Origin: Mesostigma viride
Lineage: Eukaryota > Streptophyta > Mesostigmatophyceae > Mesostigmatales > Mesostigmataceae
Assembly (NCBI GenBank): GCA_009746045.1
Contig: RPFO01002347.1
Location: 1 to 64,000 of the forward strand
Reading direction: 5' to 3'
Length of the DNA: 64,000 bases
Shown: in pieces, positions 32,552 through 42,758 of the stretch
How the letters are laid out: every line of letters begins with the position of its first letter
Numbering within the stretch: the stretch's first letter is position 1
Position numbers and translations under genes: made by a program
Notes under the pieces: generated by a model
What the model saw: only the letters and a program-made list of their open reading frames with translations
What the model was told of the DNA's origin: nothing
Databases searched by the model: none

Positions 32552-32557
32552 ACCAGT

Positions 32558-32670
32558 GCGCGACTAGTGTCACCGCTACCTTCCGGACCTAAGGGCGAAG
32601 CTGCAGACGTATTTTCATTGCCGAGCGCATTCGTCAGGCTGCGTTGCGTAGAGGAGCGTTTGCTCGTCAT
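32558..32670 (-). pseudogene. LINE-A ORF1 N-terminus
   Basis: ATG at 32670 begins MTSKRSSTQRSLTNALGNEN and continues through DTSRALVVAQPPPG exactly across element D. This fixes both the start of ORF1 and the 6-bp duplication. Too short to be seen as a gene without that join. Confidence 0.7.
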
Positions 32671-33448
32671 AATAGCAGTTCGCGTAATAGCTGCAGGCTG
32701 GTCACAATACTGCGTTACAGCTGTAACCGTTGATAGTAGCAGATGCGCCTAGAAAAGATGCATCGGTTGCAAGTGATCTGACGGAATTTGGGGCTCAGAC
32801 GCAAAAGTTCTGACTGAGCTCTGCCGTCAGCCATGGCTACCTCGTGGCTCGTGGCTTATGGGGCGTATGGCCTATAATCCATTCTAAGCTACTTCCTGCA
32901 ATGATGGGAATGTAAACAACACTTGCTCTAGGTGCACTAGGGCACCTGCACCACCCAGAGTCTCGGGCAACACCCAGCTAAGGGGAGCCCGTCATAGGTG
33001 GGGAAGATCAGCATAGCTATACAAAAGCTAGGGCATGGCTTCTCAGCAGAGAGTGACTCCCTGCATGGGCACTGCATAATTAAATAAAGCTAGGCATCAT
33101 CTGGGGGGTGGCTCATCATAGGCACACATGTACATGTCAGACCAAAAAAGGCTAGGCCTCAACTGAGGGGAACATGGGATTAATTAATTAATGAGGAACA
33201 TAACTCCGTTGGGAGTACATGTAGCACATATCTCTGAGAAGGGGCACATGGCTTTTAATACATTCTGGGCTACTTCATGCAAGGGTGGGAATGTAAGCGA
33301 CACTTGCTCTAGGTGCGCCAGGGCACCTGCACCCCCATGATCTATCAAGCTATGCCCAGCGAAGGATGAGCCTGTCATGGGGGGGCAGGTCTGCGACCAG
33401 CTCAGCCTGGCCGGCACCTCCTGACGTGGGCCGGGCCCAGTGATGTTA
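32671..33448. repeat. Composite LINE-related dispersed repeats, no intact gene
   Basis: Two diverged copies of a module (ACTTGCTCTAGGTGC...GGGCACCTGCACC) at about 32900-32960 and 33295-33340. A third is at 34130-34170. A TTAATTAATTAA tract lies at 33180-33192. No open frame of note. Confidence 0.5.
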
Positions 33449-33646
33449 GACGCCGCAAGGCCCGCACCTTCAAAGAACAGCTAGTAGAGGACATGGGGGG
33501 CCTAGGCCTCTCCGTGATTTGGACGAAACTCAAGATGATGGACAAGGCCAAGTGGGCCCAGGTCATAGAGGACAACGAGCCCCCCCCTGTGGGGAAGCGC
33601 CCGCGTGTGCAAACCCGTGGGAGGCACGCCAGACAGGTCCCCTAGG
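33449..33646 (+). pseudogene. LINE ORF2 C-terminal fragment (plus strand)
   Basis: Read on the plus strand: KARTFKEQLVEDMGGLGLSV, then KMMDKAKWAQVIEDNEPP, ending at a TAG after RHARQVP. Trp/Lys-rich endings of this kind follow the RT in many LINEs. It is followed by a short (CCAT)n tract (33750-33768), the segment CTCCCCAACGGGAGCACGAG and a (TTAA)n tail at 33810-33825. I take these as the LINE 3' end. Confidence 0.55.
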
Positions 33647-33825
33647 GCAGCGTGAGGCTGTCTACATAGATGTTGTAGTAATTAGAATGCTGTTAGATAG
33701 ATGGCGTAGGTAGCGGATGTAGATAGCTTAGACTGGTAGGACTGTTTGCACCCATCCATCCATCCATCGGGGTTAATGCTCCGTGACTCCCCAACGGGAG
33801 CACGAGACTAATTAATTAATTAATG

Positions 33826-34515
33826 GGGGGGAAGATCATCATGGCTAAACAAGAGCTAGGGCATGGCTTCTCAACAGAGAGCCTCTTTCTGCATAGGCAT
33901 AGCATGGCTAGATTCTTAATGCAACATCCATTAATTAATTAATTAATTAATAGACACGTGACTGCGTCACGTGAGCATACAGTAAGTCCTCAGTGGGAGG
34001 GGAACATGGGATGAATTAATTAAAATCATAGCTCCGTGGGGAGCATATGTAACACATAGCCCTGAGAAAGGGGCATCTATGGGTTTGTAATACAATCAGA
34101 GCGACAACCTGCAGGTGTAGGATGTACAACTATCACCTGCTCTGGGTGCACAAGGTGCACCTGCACCGCCATGATGGTTCATGCCTCCTAAACAAGCACA
34201 AGCACACAGGGCGGCTTGAGGAGAGGGCCTAGAAGGCCTGCATGACATATATGGGGTGGAAGGTATCTGGCTAGGCTATAGCGGGTGTACACATGGCATC
34301 TCAGCAGAGAGTAACTCCCTGCATAGGCATAGCATGGCTAAATTCTTACTGCAACATCCATTCATTATTTAATTAATAGACACGTGACTGCAACATCCAT
34401 GGGAGGTCCCATTATAGGTATGGCGTAGCTAAATACTGAAGGCATCATCCATGGGGGCCATTATGGGCGCACATGCGCGTGGGCCACATGCTAGGCTAAG
34501 CCTGACTAATCTACA
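33826..34515. repeat. Dispersed LINE 3'-end modules with CACGTGACTGCGTCACGTG and (TTAA)n tracts
   Basis: Contains TTAATTAA-type tracts at 33930-33952 and 34368-34378, each next to AGACACGTGACTGC..., and repeats of 'catggctaaattctta' modules. The CACGTGACTGCGTCACGTG segment recurs at 39069-39090 and, inverted, at 37118-37140. No gene seen. Confidence 0.5.
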
Positions 34516-35228
34516 CTACTGGTATATATTCCTGGTCTGAGGTGGCAGGAGGTGCCTGCCAGGGCTTTTGTGGTCAACGTGGATGACCGCCCCCCTCCAG
34601 TAGACCGGCTTCCCCCCTGCGCTCTGCCGGAGCTGAAGGTAGGTCGGCCATAGCTCGCGTCGCCGCTGTTGCTGGGTCAGGGTCAAGTCGTCGTCCAGCG
34701 TGAAGCGAGTCTCCGAGAGCTTCTTGCGGCATTTAAGGAACGCCAGCTTGTCCGCCATGTACTTAAAGGTGAGGAGCACGGGTGCCGGGCCAGCCTTCCC
34801 CCGCGCGCGGGGGAGGCGGACAGCCGACATCCGCAGCTCACCAGTGAGTTGCAGGGGGGCAAGAATGTCGCGCTTAAATGCTGTGAGAAGGCTCGTGGGG
34901 GTCTCACCTGCCGGCTGGTCGAAGTGCTTGACGATGACATTGCGGCTGCGCTGGGTGATGTCCGCCTCCTCGCGAAGGTCGAGGGCTTGTTGCTTGAGTT
35001 GTGCCGCGATGGTGGAGGTGGTGGAGGTGGTATTCATGAGTCCGCCCAGGTGGAGGGAACATCACTGGCCGGGCCAGCAGGTGCCGGCTGGGCAGCGATG
35101 TCCTTCACCGCCTGGGCGGTGAGGCCGGCGGTGTCATGCAAGCACTCAAGGGCGGTGGCGGTGGCTTGAAGGCGCTGGTCGAGATGATTCGAGGAGCTGG
35201 GCTTTGATGTCGGCGGTGGAGGCGGATG
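34516..35228 (-). pseudogene. LINE-B ORF1 (C-terminal two thirds)
   Basis: A 173-codon minus-strand frame (35037-34516) with IAAQLKQQALDLREEADITQ (coiled), SRNVIVKHFDQPAGET, ELRMSAVRLPRARGKAG, PVLLTFKYMADKLAFL, RRELWPTYLQLRQ and VYWRGAVIHVD. This arrangement (coiled coil, RRM-like, basic C-terminal domain) is that of LINE ORF1 RNA-binding proteins. The N-terminus degenerates by frameshift and is truncated near 35228. It preserves the uninterrupted TTAA (34733-34736) used by element T in LINE-A. Confidence 0.7.
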
Positions 35229-35232
35229 GGAT

Positions 35233-35732
35233 CGGAATGGATGGTGTAGGCTATCTAGGTCCTAGTTACAGGGGTGTGGGCACCGCGGCCCGAATCGCTA
35301 TGAATGCCATACGCGGTCACACGCGGAGCCCCCACAGACTTGGGGGTGGTCTCCTTCATCACTACTTGCCATCTATCCTTGCGTACCATCTGCCTCCATA
35401 TTACAGACACACCAGGAGGTTGCCCGGGCGTGAGCCCGTCGCGTCTAGTGTAGCACATGTCCATGCCGAGTCTATCACGAAAAGTCCACGGGTGGCGGCC
35501 CTGCCGCGCGCGGCCTGGTGGGGCACGCCAGGTGAGGACATATCGCCCAGGCTGGGCGGGTTTGGTGCCAGCTAGTCTATCTGATGTGTCTACCTGATCT
35601 GTGCGGGCCAGGTGCCCGGCTACATCTAGATCTGTAGGCCCAGGCGCCTGTGCCTAAGAATGTGGGAAACATAATAGGGCAAATCAGCGTACAAATCCTC
35701 ATTACATACTAATGTGCAAACCAAAGGGGATG
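35233..35732 (-). repeat. LINE 3' UTR copy, the empty-site paralogue for E5
   Basis: Matches 39131-39378 joined to 47150-47410. Here the sequence TAGCACATGTCCATGCC (35451-35467) is uninterrupted; in the other copy E5 lies after CATGT. It ends at TTAA (35733-35736), beyond which the LINE match is lost. Confidence 0.8.
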
Positions 35733-35971
35733 TTAACCCTTAAATGGTACTCGGTCCGTTTTGAAGGACTGAGTTTTACTCAGTACGTCCTAATAAACGG
35801 ACCGAATTTGTGGCAGAACTAGCTCAGATTCTAGCTAACTTTTTGAGATTCTGTCTGGACCAGCTTTGAGATCTAGATTTGTAGATTCTTGTGCACCCCT
35901 GGTTTACTACTTTTGGACACCTGGACAGGGACCTATGGTCAAGGAAAGTTGGGGGGGTACCATGGTCAAAC
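35733..35971. other. Possible left end of a TTAA-type element, otherwise nothing
   Basis: After TTAA comes CCCTTAAATGGTACTCGGTCC and an imperfect hairpin (GGTCCGTTTTGAAGGACTGAGT...ACTCAGTACGTCCT...ACGGACC, 35752-35812). CCC next to TTAA is piggyBac-like, but no matching right end was found. No gene. Confidence 0.3.
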
Positions 35972-36846
35972 AGTTGTACAAGCTACTGCTTATACTTTTT
36001 ATGCGCAAACCTTTTAGCTAAGGTTAACGCATATTAAAAGGTTTGCGCATAAAAAGTATAAGCAGTAGCTTGTACAACTTAAAACCTTTGCGCATTGGGG
36101 CGGAATATTAAGCGGCTCCCTAACTAGGGTTTACTTCCGCATCGAATTACTAATTCGATATCGAATTACTGATTGGATTTTAATCCCGGGAAGGTCCGAT
36201 ATCTACCTCGCTAGGCGATTAATTAGGTCCGACCGGTGCCCCGGCGGATCCTCCCAAATAATCCCTACTCGGCACTGTCCCCACGAGGTTTCGAACCCAT
36301 GACTTCCGCGCCGCGCCGGTTCTAAGTTGTACAAGCTACTGCTTATACTTTTTATGCGCAAACCTTTTAGCTGAGGTTAACGCATATTCTTACATCCTGC
36401 GCAGGATGTAAGAATATGCGTTAACCTCAGCTAAAAGGTTTGCGCATAAAAAAGTATAAGCACTAGAACCGGCGCGGCGCGGAAGTCATGGGTTCGAAAC
36501 CTCGTGGGGACAGAGCCGAGCAGGGATTATTTGGGAGGATCTGCCGGGGCACCGGTCGGACCTAATTAATCGCCTAGCGAGGTAGATATCGAACCTTCCC
36601 GGGATTAATATCGAATCAGTAATTCGATATCGAATTAGTAATTCGATGCGGAAGTAAACCCTAGTTAGGGAGCCGCTTAATATTCCGCCCCAACGCGCAA
36701 AGGTTTTAGTGCTTATACTTTTTATGCGCAAACCTTTTAGCTAAGGTTAACGCATATTCTTACATCCTGCGCAGGATGTAAGAATATGCGTTAACCTTAG
36801 CTAAAAGGTTTGCGCATAAAAAGTATAAGCAGTAGCTTGTACAACT
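35972..36846. mobile_element. P2: palindromic inverted-dimer element with B-box-like motifs
   Basis: Flanked by CAAAC on both sides (35967-35971 and 36847-36851). Ends are AGTTGTACAAGC and GCTTGTACAACT. Left hairpin: 44-bp arms 35972-36015 / 36036-36079. Central near-perfect hairpin about 36330-36465, centred on CCTGCGCAGG. Right hairpin about 36709-36846. Between hairpins, a ~240-bp unit (36081-36324) and its reverse complement (36466-36708) each hold GGTTCGAAACC (36287-36297 minus; 36491-36501 plus), matching the Pol III B-box consensus. No open frame. No family recognised. Confidence 0.8.
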
Positions 36847-36851
36847 CAAAC

Positions 36852-37236
36852 GAGGACGATGTGAATAAAAATTATTCACGTCCGCGGCTATGGTGGCACA
36901 AACAACTGACTCAGGGGCGAGAGCATGGCTTGACGTATTCGACTGAAACTTTGTAGGCATCATCCCTAGGTCTTATAAATGCTATTTGCGTAGCCGTGCA
37001 TCATTTACAAATGCCTAGATATTATGTCCCCAGGTTATGTGGCGGCGCAGCAAATAACTAGGACCTAGATAGCTTACACCACCCCTTCCATTCCATGTTC
37101 CCCTCCCACTGAGGGCTTATGCTCAAGTGACGCAGTCACATGTCTATTAATTAATACCGATTTGAATCTGTGCTGGAGCTACTTGAACTTTTGCGTTTTT
37201 CGTGTCCCGGCGCTCGGCAACATTTAACATACTATT
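36852..37236. other. Non-coding; contains a plus-oriented LINE 3'-end fragment
   Basis: 37045-37155 (CTAGATAGCTTACACC...CCCCTCCCACTGAGG...TATTAATTAA) matches, in the opposite orientation, the LINE 3' end at 39045-39165. The remainder shows nothing recognisable. Confidence 0.5.
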
Positions 37237-37358
37237 CTATTCCCACTATTACCAATCCACCAACATTTGATTAAAACAATAAGTGGGCAATTACAGAACC
37301 CATGAGTGAGCCTGCCACGCTGCACCCATTTCATGATTGATTGTAGTTCTCGTTACCC
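37237..37358 (+). repeat. R split repeat X1
   Basis: 122 bp, same as X2 at 37651-37772. Confidence 0.85.
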
Positions 37359-37392
37359 TAGAAACAAACACAAGAAGAGGGAGGGGGGGCGG

Positions 37393-37650
37393 GACAAGAA
37401 AAAGAGACCTAGAACATCGTGCAATTGGCACTTTAGGGCGGCGTAGCCCGGGCTCGCCTCATGAGCCGTCAGCAACAGTAACTTAATTGCTACTTAACTT
37501 AACGAACTAGAAATGGCCATACAAAACTGGCCAACTAATTCTAACTCATGGAACCGGTCCAGCCCAAGGCCCACCGTCCCGTAGTACCACTCACATAGCG
37601 GCGTTCATTCTCATCTGTTATAAAGAAACTACGTTCAGAGAACACCGATT
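37393..37650 (+). repeat. R split repeat Y1
   Basis: 258 bp, repeated at 38772-39028; contiguous with X2. Confidence 0.85.
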
Positions 37651-37772
37651 CTATTCCCACTATTACCAATCCACCAACATTTGATTAAAACAATAAGTGG
37701 GCAATTACAGAACCCATGAGTGAGCCTGCCACGCTGCACCCATTTCATGATTGATTGTAGTTCTCGTTACCC
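37651..37772 (+). repeat. R split repeat X2
   Basis: 122 bp copy of X1. Confidence 0.85.
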
Positions 37773-38771
37773 AACCCCCCTTTCCTGGTGCTTTATCTCC
37801 AAAGCTCCGCCAACCACTTTCGCTCAGTGGCTCTCGAGGCTGCCCTGCCGCAACGGTCACGACCATTACAATCGCCGGCGGCTGTAGCGAGCCTCATGCA
37901 CGATAACCCTTCGCAGGGCCCCCCCAGCCTTCCACCCTCGGCCAGTAAAAGAGGGTGTTGAATGTGCACGCAAAGACAAGGAAGAAGACGCCTCGTTTAA
38001 CGACCACGGACCTCCCTCAAAGGCCAGTGCCGCCCTAACGTGACGACAACTTGTAGGACGTCACCCGATGCCACCATATCTCGATTACTGTCAACGTTGT
38101 CACCTGGGGGAGTAACTTTCCATATTTCAGGTTTTAGTTGATGAGCAGGCTCTCATCACACACCCCAGCGGCCGATAAAGCGCAAGCGCAACTGGGCCGG
38201 CCAAAATATTTGGTCCTGCCCGGCCCAGGTCCGTCTGTTAAACTGGCCCCTTAAGTCTCGGTCTGAATCGAAATATTGCATAATTCCGGAATTCGTCCCC
38301 ACCACATTCCCGAGACCTCACGCACCCATAAGAGCGGATGCTGGTAAATATTTTTCTACTTACGCGAGGGCCGACAGACTTGTCGTCCATCACAATGCCC
38401 ACTGAAAGTAACCCGACCACCCTTCCTTCGGCAGTCAGTAGTCAGGAACTGCAACCCTGCTGCGACATTCCGCAGCAAAGCGGTAGGCACTGCAGCGTGG
38501 CACGGAAATCTTACTCATGGTTTCAGAGTTCCGTACAGGTGCCACGCGCAGGCAAACGCGAAGTATTTTATAGTCTCTCGTCGGCCAAGAACCCAGCTGC
38601 GGGGAGAAAACCGACGAGGGTAATTAATTTCTTTTTCACAGTCACGTGACTGTTCAAGCTATGTCAGTCACGCGCCATCTCTAATCGGCCACCGCCAGCC
38701 AAAAGGCTGACGCGATTAGGGCAGCATTAAATTTCTTGTAATCCGCCATACCCATACCCCATACATCCGAT

Positions 38772-39028
38772 GACAAGAAAAAGAGACCTAGAACATCGTG
38801 CAATTGGCACTTTAGGGCGGCGTAGCCCGGGCTCGCCTCATGAGCCGTCAGCAACAGTAACTTAATTGCTACTTAACTTAACGAACTAGAAATGGCCATA
38901 CAAAACTGGCCAACTAATTCTAACTCATGGAACCGGTCCAGCCCAAGGCCCACCGTCCCGTAGTACCACTCACATAGCGGCGTTCATTCTCATCTGTTAT
39001 AAAGAAACTACGTTCAGAGAACACCGAT
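38772..39028 (+). repeat. R split repeat Y2
   Basis: Copy of Y1 forming the right end of element R. Confidence 0.85.
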
Positions 39029-39044
39029 TTCTTGCGTATGCCTC

Positions 39045-39378
39045 GACAATTAATTGATTAGTTGATTAATTGATTAATAGACACGTGACTGCGTCACGTG
39101 AGCATAAGTCCTCAGTGGGAGGGGAACATGGGATAGAATGGATGGTGTAAGCTATCTAGTAGGTCCTAGTTACAGGGTTGTGCGCACCACGGCCCGAATC
39201 GCTAGCTATGAATGCCATGCGCGGTCACACGCGGAGCCCCCACAGACTTGGGGGTGGTCTCCTTCATCACTACTTGCCATCTACTATCCTTGCGTACCAT
39301 CTGCCTCCATATTACAGACAAACCAGGAGGCTGCCCGGCGGGTGTGAGCCCGTCACGTCTAGTGTAGCATGCACATGT
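39045..39378 (-). repeat. LINE-C 3' UTR and tail, left of E5
   Basis: Minus-strand 3' end of the LINE whose RT lies at 47411-48230. The A/T tail (AATTAATTGATTAG..., 39048-39077) is at the extreme left. The UTR matches 35233-35470. Cut after CATGT (39374-39378) by E5. Confidence 0.7.
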
Positions 39379-39899
39379 AGTTATGGCACTCGTGCAATGG
39401 ATGCGAACGTGTGTTGGATTATGCAATGGCTGGCATAATATCAATCCATGCAAGCTTGCCAAGCTGGATTGCATGGGCACGTAGGTTAGGGTAACCTAGC
39501 TATCCTGCACTAGTGCTAACCAATGAGATGCTGGCTCCGTCCAGCTAGATCTACTCCAGCTAGGACTGATACGATGCCCACAGGAACCGACTGCCTAACA
39601 GCACTACGTGGATGGTCCTGGACCTCCCCTAGGACCTCCGTACAGGACTAGCACTGCAACCACCTTGTGGTCTGCATCACAGCTCATAAACCCTACCACG
39701 TGAATACCCACGTGCGTGTGCCCTACATATCTCAGTGCTAATATCTAGCACCCACGTGCCCAATATGGCACGTGCGGATCTAAACCCTAGTAGAGATATG
39801 TCCAGTGTACTACACCACCGTCCATGTCCGTATCTTACTTGGGAGACGGGGACAACGCCACGTGTACTGATAGTCTAGGCCTGAAGTCCAAGAATAACT
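39379..39899 (-). repeat. E5 3' LTR
   Basis: 521 bp; differs from 46629-47149 at three visible positions (near 39529, 39575 and 39890). Confidence 0.94.
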
Positions 39900-40274
39900 C
39901 CCATTATTACTTTTCTTTGGGGAGTGAGGGGAAGACTCTTCCCACAACCCACTCATATGCCAACCACTACGAATAAGCAAGGTTCCCCACAGGGACAACC
40001 AGGACACTGAAAGAGATGCATTTATAAAAGCGCCCATAGCTCCTCCGTGTTGGATACAACATCCCCACTGGTTGGGTGCCTGTGTTAGGAAAACCATTGT
40101 CAGAAAAATATGACCACACGTTTTATTGACAAAGAACAAGCCATCAATAAAGGAGGACCCTTCTGACCTCAATCTTTAATGACGCAAAGAGAGTCTTACG
40201 GGTGGGACACTTCAGACCCTGCCACCCCATGACCACCCTCCTATCTGGTGCTAATATCCCTAGGCTGAGGCACT
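39900..40274 (-). other. E5 3' UTR and polypurine tract
   Basis: Non-coding. On the minus strand CCCCAAAGAAAAGTAATAATGGG immediately precedes the LTR, in the same position as CATAATGGG in E2 and E3. Confidence 0.7.
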
Positions 40275-42758
40275 TCACCCTCTGCCGTTATATGGGTTCA
40301 TCAGCGTGTATAGGACTCTGTACTGAGGCCCTGCAGCCTGTGGCACTTTTGTGAGTGCATCTGCTGCATTGTCAGGGTCTCGGATGTGAGTCTTGGACTC
40401 CAGATAGGTACACTCCTGCTTGAGGACAATCCAGTCCAAATCGGTGTGCACAGCCAAGGGGTTGTCCAGGAAAGAAAGAAGGGATTGACTGTCAGTCAGC
40501 AGGTGGGATTTGACACCAGCATAACTACCAGCCTGATGCTGCAACCACACCAGCAGATGGTTCAAATACCTGGCATGCAACACAGCTGATACCACAGCAC
40601 GGCATTCTGCTACATTGCTGCTGACTGCCTTGCGCTTGTGGAGTCTGCTGAACCAGGAAACCAAAGATTGCTTGCCAGTGGGGTTAGACAACATAAATAG
40701 CCCTGCCTCTCTGGCTTGTACTTTAGTGACTACCCGTGACTCCATGGAACTGTCCATCATGCATGTGATGTGGATGGGTTGGAACAGATCCAAAGCATGA
40801 AGAATAAGGGGAGGGCCATCATGCAACACCTGTTTAATAGCCCTAGACCCTACCTCCATGAGGACATCATCATCCACTCTGCTGACCACTGCCAGGTGAG
40901 GAGCACAAGTGGCACACAGCCAACCTAGCTTACCCCTAATAGTGGGACAGAGATCAGGAGTGATGTCAGAGGGAAGAACATCTTTGCAAGACATGACATA
41001 CTCAGGGGAGGCTTTGAGAGAACACACCCACTCCTTCTGCTCCTTAAACAGGTTCAGAATGATGCCACAGAACTTGACAGGATCTTTTCCCAGCTCCAGC
41101 TGCTTGCCTAATTCAAAGCTAGCAGACACTTGAGCAACGAAATCCTCCACAGCTGCCCTGGGACCAGTAATGAGCTGATCATCCCCATGCCACACAAACA
41201 TCATCATGCCAGCAGGATGAGGAATGGTGAAGAAACAAGGGTCAATATCATCACACTGGGCCCCCAGCTTCAGGAAGACCTCTTGGGCAGACAGCCTAAA
41301 AATTTTAGGTGCTGACTGAAGCCCTTCTACCCCCAAGTTAGGCCTTAGATGAGGTTCCTTGATGTCCCCAGACCAGACTTTGGGAGTGTTGACCACATAG
41401 ACTTGACCCCTCCACACCTTTTGGGCTATGTCAGGGTTGCCTTTAAGGAAGGCACGCTTAATGTCAGTGGCTTTACACACGTAGTCCTTGCCAGCATTCA
41501 GATGGTGAAGGAAAGTTGCCAACAGGACCTTAAGAGACGTCTGCTGAATACCAGGGGTATACAGTTCAGCCTCTGTTAGCTCAGTGGAGCCCCTGAACTC
41601 CGTGACACAAGGTCTGGCATGAAAAATGGGAGGTGTCCCATCTGCCTGGGGTTTATGCTTGCAGACAAACTTCAGTCTGAGCTTTCTGGCCCCTTGTGGC
41701 AGTGCCTCAATCGGTGTTACAGGTGGTACCTGGGACTTACTACGTGGATCAGGACAAACCCATTCCTCTCTAGCCCTGTTAAAGGCTTCCATCCATTTCA
41801 GAAAACCAATCTGCGTTTGACAGTCTTTGACCACATCATCATAGGACAAGGGAGACATGGACGCAATGTCCCATCTACCAAGCCCAAACGCAGAGGGGTG
41901 TAGCTTCTGGGAATGAATGAGGGAATCAACACAGGGTTCCTGACCTGGGAGGTATTTTATATTGACAGCGTTGATGGCTGCTTCCAGGCCATCACTGATC
42001 TGTGTTAAAGGAATTTTGAAATGGTCCAGGGTGACCTGCCCCACCCCAGTCACACTCAACCTCCCAGCTGAGATGACTACTCCAGGGTATGAGACAAATG
42101 GTTCCCCCAGCAGTGCATTCCCCTTGTAGCCCTCTACTACCTGGAAGGGAGTGGGCACACCCAGAATGGGAATTAGCACTTGGCCTTTGACTGCCATTTT
42201 TGTTTTGCCTGAAAAATCTGACACTCTAGCCCAGCGCGAGCGTTGCAGACTTAGGCCAGATACAGCTTGTGCACTGATGATGCTCACCTGTGCCTGTGTG
42301 TCTACTGCCAGGATACTGGGATCCTGGTTAGATTCACCCACAGCATTGACTTGTGCTGCACCTGCTGCCATTTGTGCCTTGGCAGTGTGTGCTCTATGTA
42401 GAGCTTTTAGAGCCTCAGCAAATTTATTCCTGGGGACAACAGGATCTGCTGCTTCGCGTGGCTGTTCCTGAGATGAGGGAGGAGCGACCTGCTGCTCATC
42501 CAGTGCACGTTCCTCCTGCCCAGTTGGACCAGTGGGCTGTGGTGGGGCTGCACCACTGAGGAACACAGGAGCGTCTATGGTTGTGTTGCTTGCATCAGCT
42601 ATGTCCCTAGCCAATTCACTGGGTGAGACCAACCCACCAGACTGAGGCTCTGAATCCATGTCCAAGAATTCTACCCCTGACACGTCTGCCAAAGGAGGGT
42701 AATAAAGCTTCAGTCTATGCTTGCCAACCATTCGCTCTCTGTGATGCTGAATAGTCAC
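40275..42758 (-). CDS. E5 protease-reverse transcriptase-RNase H
   Basis: An intact 827-codon minus-strand frame. The first ~40 residues (HRERMVGKHRLKLYYPP) are the integrase tail. Retropepsin follows at about residues 150-240: LAVDTQAQVSIIS, SDFSGKTKMAVKGQVLIPIL, NALLGEPFVSYPG. RT: KATDIKRAFLKG, EGLQSAPKIFRL, MMFVWHGDDQLITGP (HGDD). RNase H: MMDSSMESR, NVAECRAVVSAVL, LLTDSQSLLSFL, NAADALTKV near the stop. Protease and RT share one unbroken frame downstream of integrase. The enzyme should process the polyprotein and make cDNA in virus-like particles. Confidence 0.93.
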   Translation of the reverse strand: MTIQHHRERMVGKHRLKLYYPPLADVSGVEFLDMDSEPQSGGLVSPSELARDIADASNTTIDAPVFLSGAAPPQPTGPTGQEERALDEQQVAPPSSQEQPREAADPVVPRNKFAEALKALHRAHTAKAQMAAGAAQVNAVGESNQDPSILAVDTQAQVSIISAQAVSGLSLQRSRWARVSDFSGKTKMAVKGQVLIPILGVPTPFQVVEGYKGNALLGEPFVSYPGVVISAGRLSVTGVGQVTLDHFKIPLTQISDGLEAAINAVNIKYLPGQEPCVDSLIHSQKLHPSAFGLGRWDIASMSPLSYDDVVKDCQTQIGFLKWMEAFNRAREEWVCPDPRSKSQVPPVTPIEALPQGARKLRLKFVCKHKPQADGTPPIFHARPCVTEFRGSTELTEAELYTPGIQQTSLKVLLATFLHHLNAGKDYVCKATDIKRAFLKGNPDIAQKVWRGQVYVVNTPKVWSGDIKEPHLRPNLGVEGLQSAPKIFRLSAQEVFLKLGAQCDDIDPCFFTIPHPAGMMMFVWHGDDQLITGPRAAVEDFVAQVSASFELGKQLELGKDPVKFCGIILNLFKEQKEWVCSLKASPEYVMSCKDVLPSDITPDLCPTIRGKLGWLCATCAPHLAVVSRVDDDVLMEVGSRAIKQVLHDGPPLILHALDLFQPIHITCMMDSSMESRVVTKVQAREAGLFMLSNPTGKQSLVSWFSRLHKRKAVSSNVAECRAVVSAVLHARYLNHLLVWLQHQAGSYAGVKSHLLTDSQSLLSFLDNPLAVHTDLDWIVLKQECTYLESKTHIRDPDNAADALTKVPQAAGPQYRVLYTLMNPYNGRG

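Larger units (their letters stand above)
37237..39028. mobile_element. DIRS/TOC1-like element R with split direct repeats
   Basis: Order: X1 (37237-37358), spacer (37359-37392, purine-rich), Y1 (37393-37650), X2 (37651-37772), internal (37773-38771), Y2 (38772-39028). X copies (122 bp) and Y copies (~258 bp) are nearly identical. On the minus strand this is A1-internal-B1A2-B2, as in PAT/Kangaroo/TOC1-type elements. Y2 ends CACCGATT, the same tetranucleotide GATT seen at the Y1/X2 junction and at the end of Q's Y1. The 1-kb interior has no protein-coding frame above ~100 codons, so it is non-autonomous. Confidence 0.78.
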
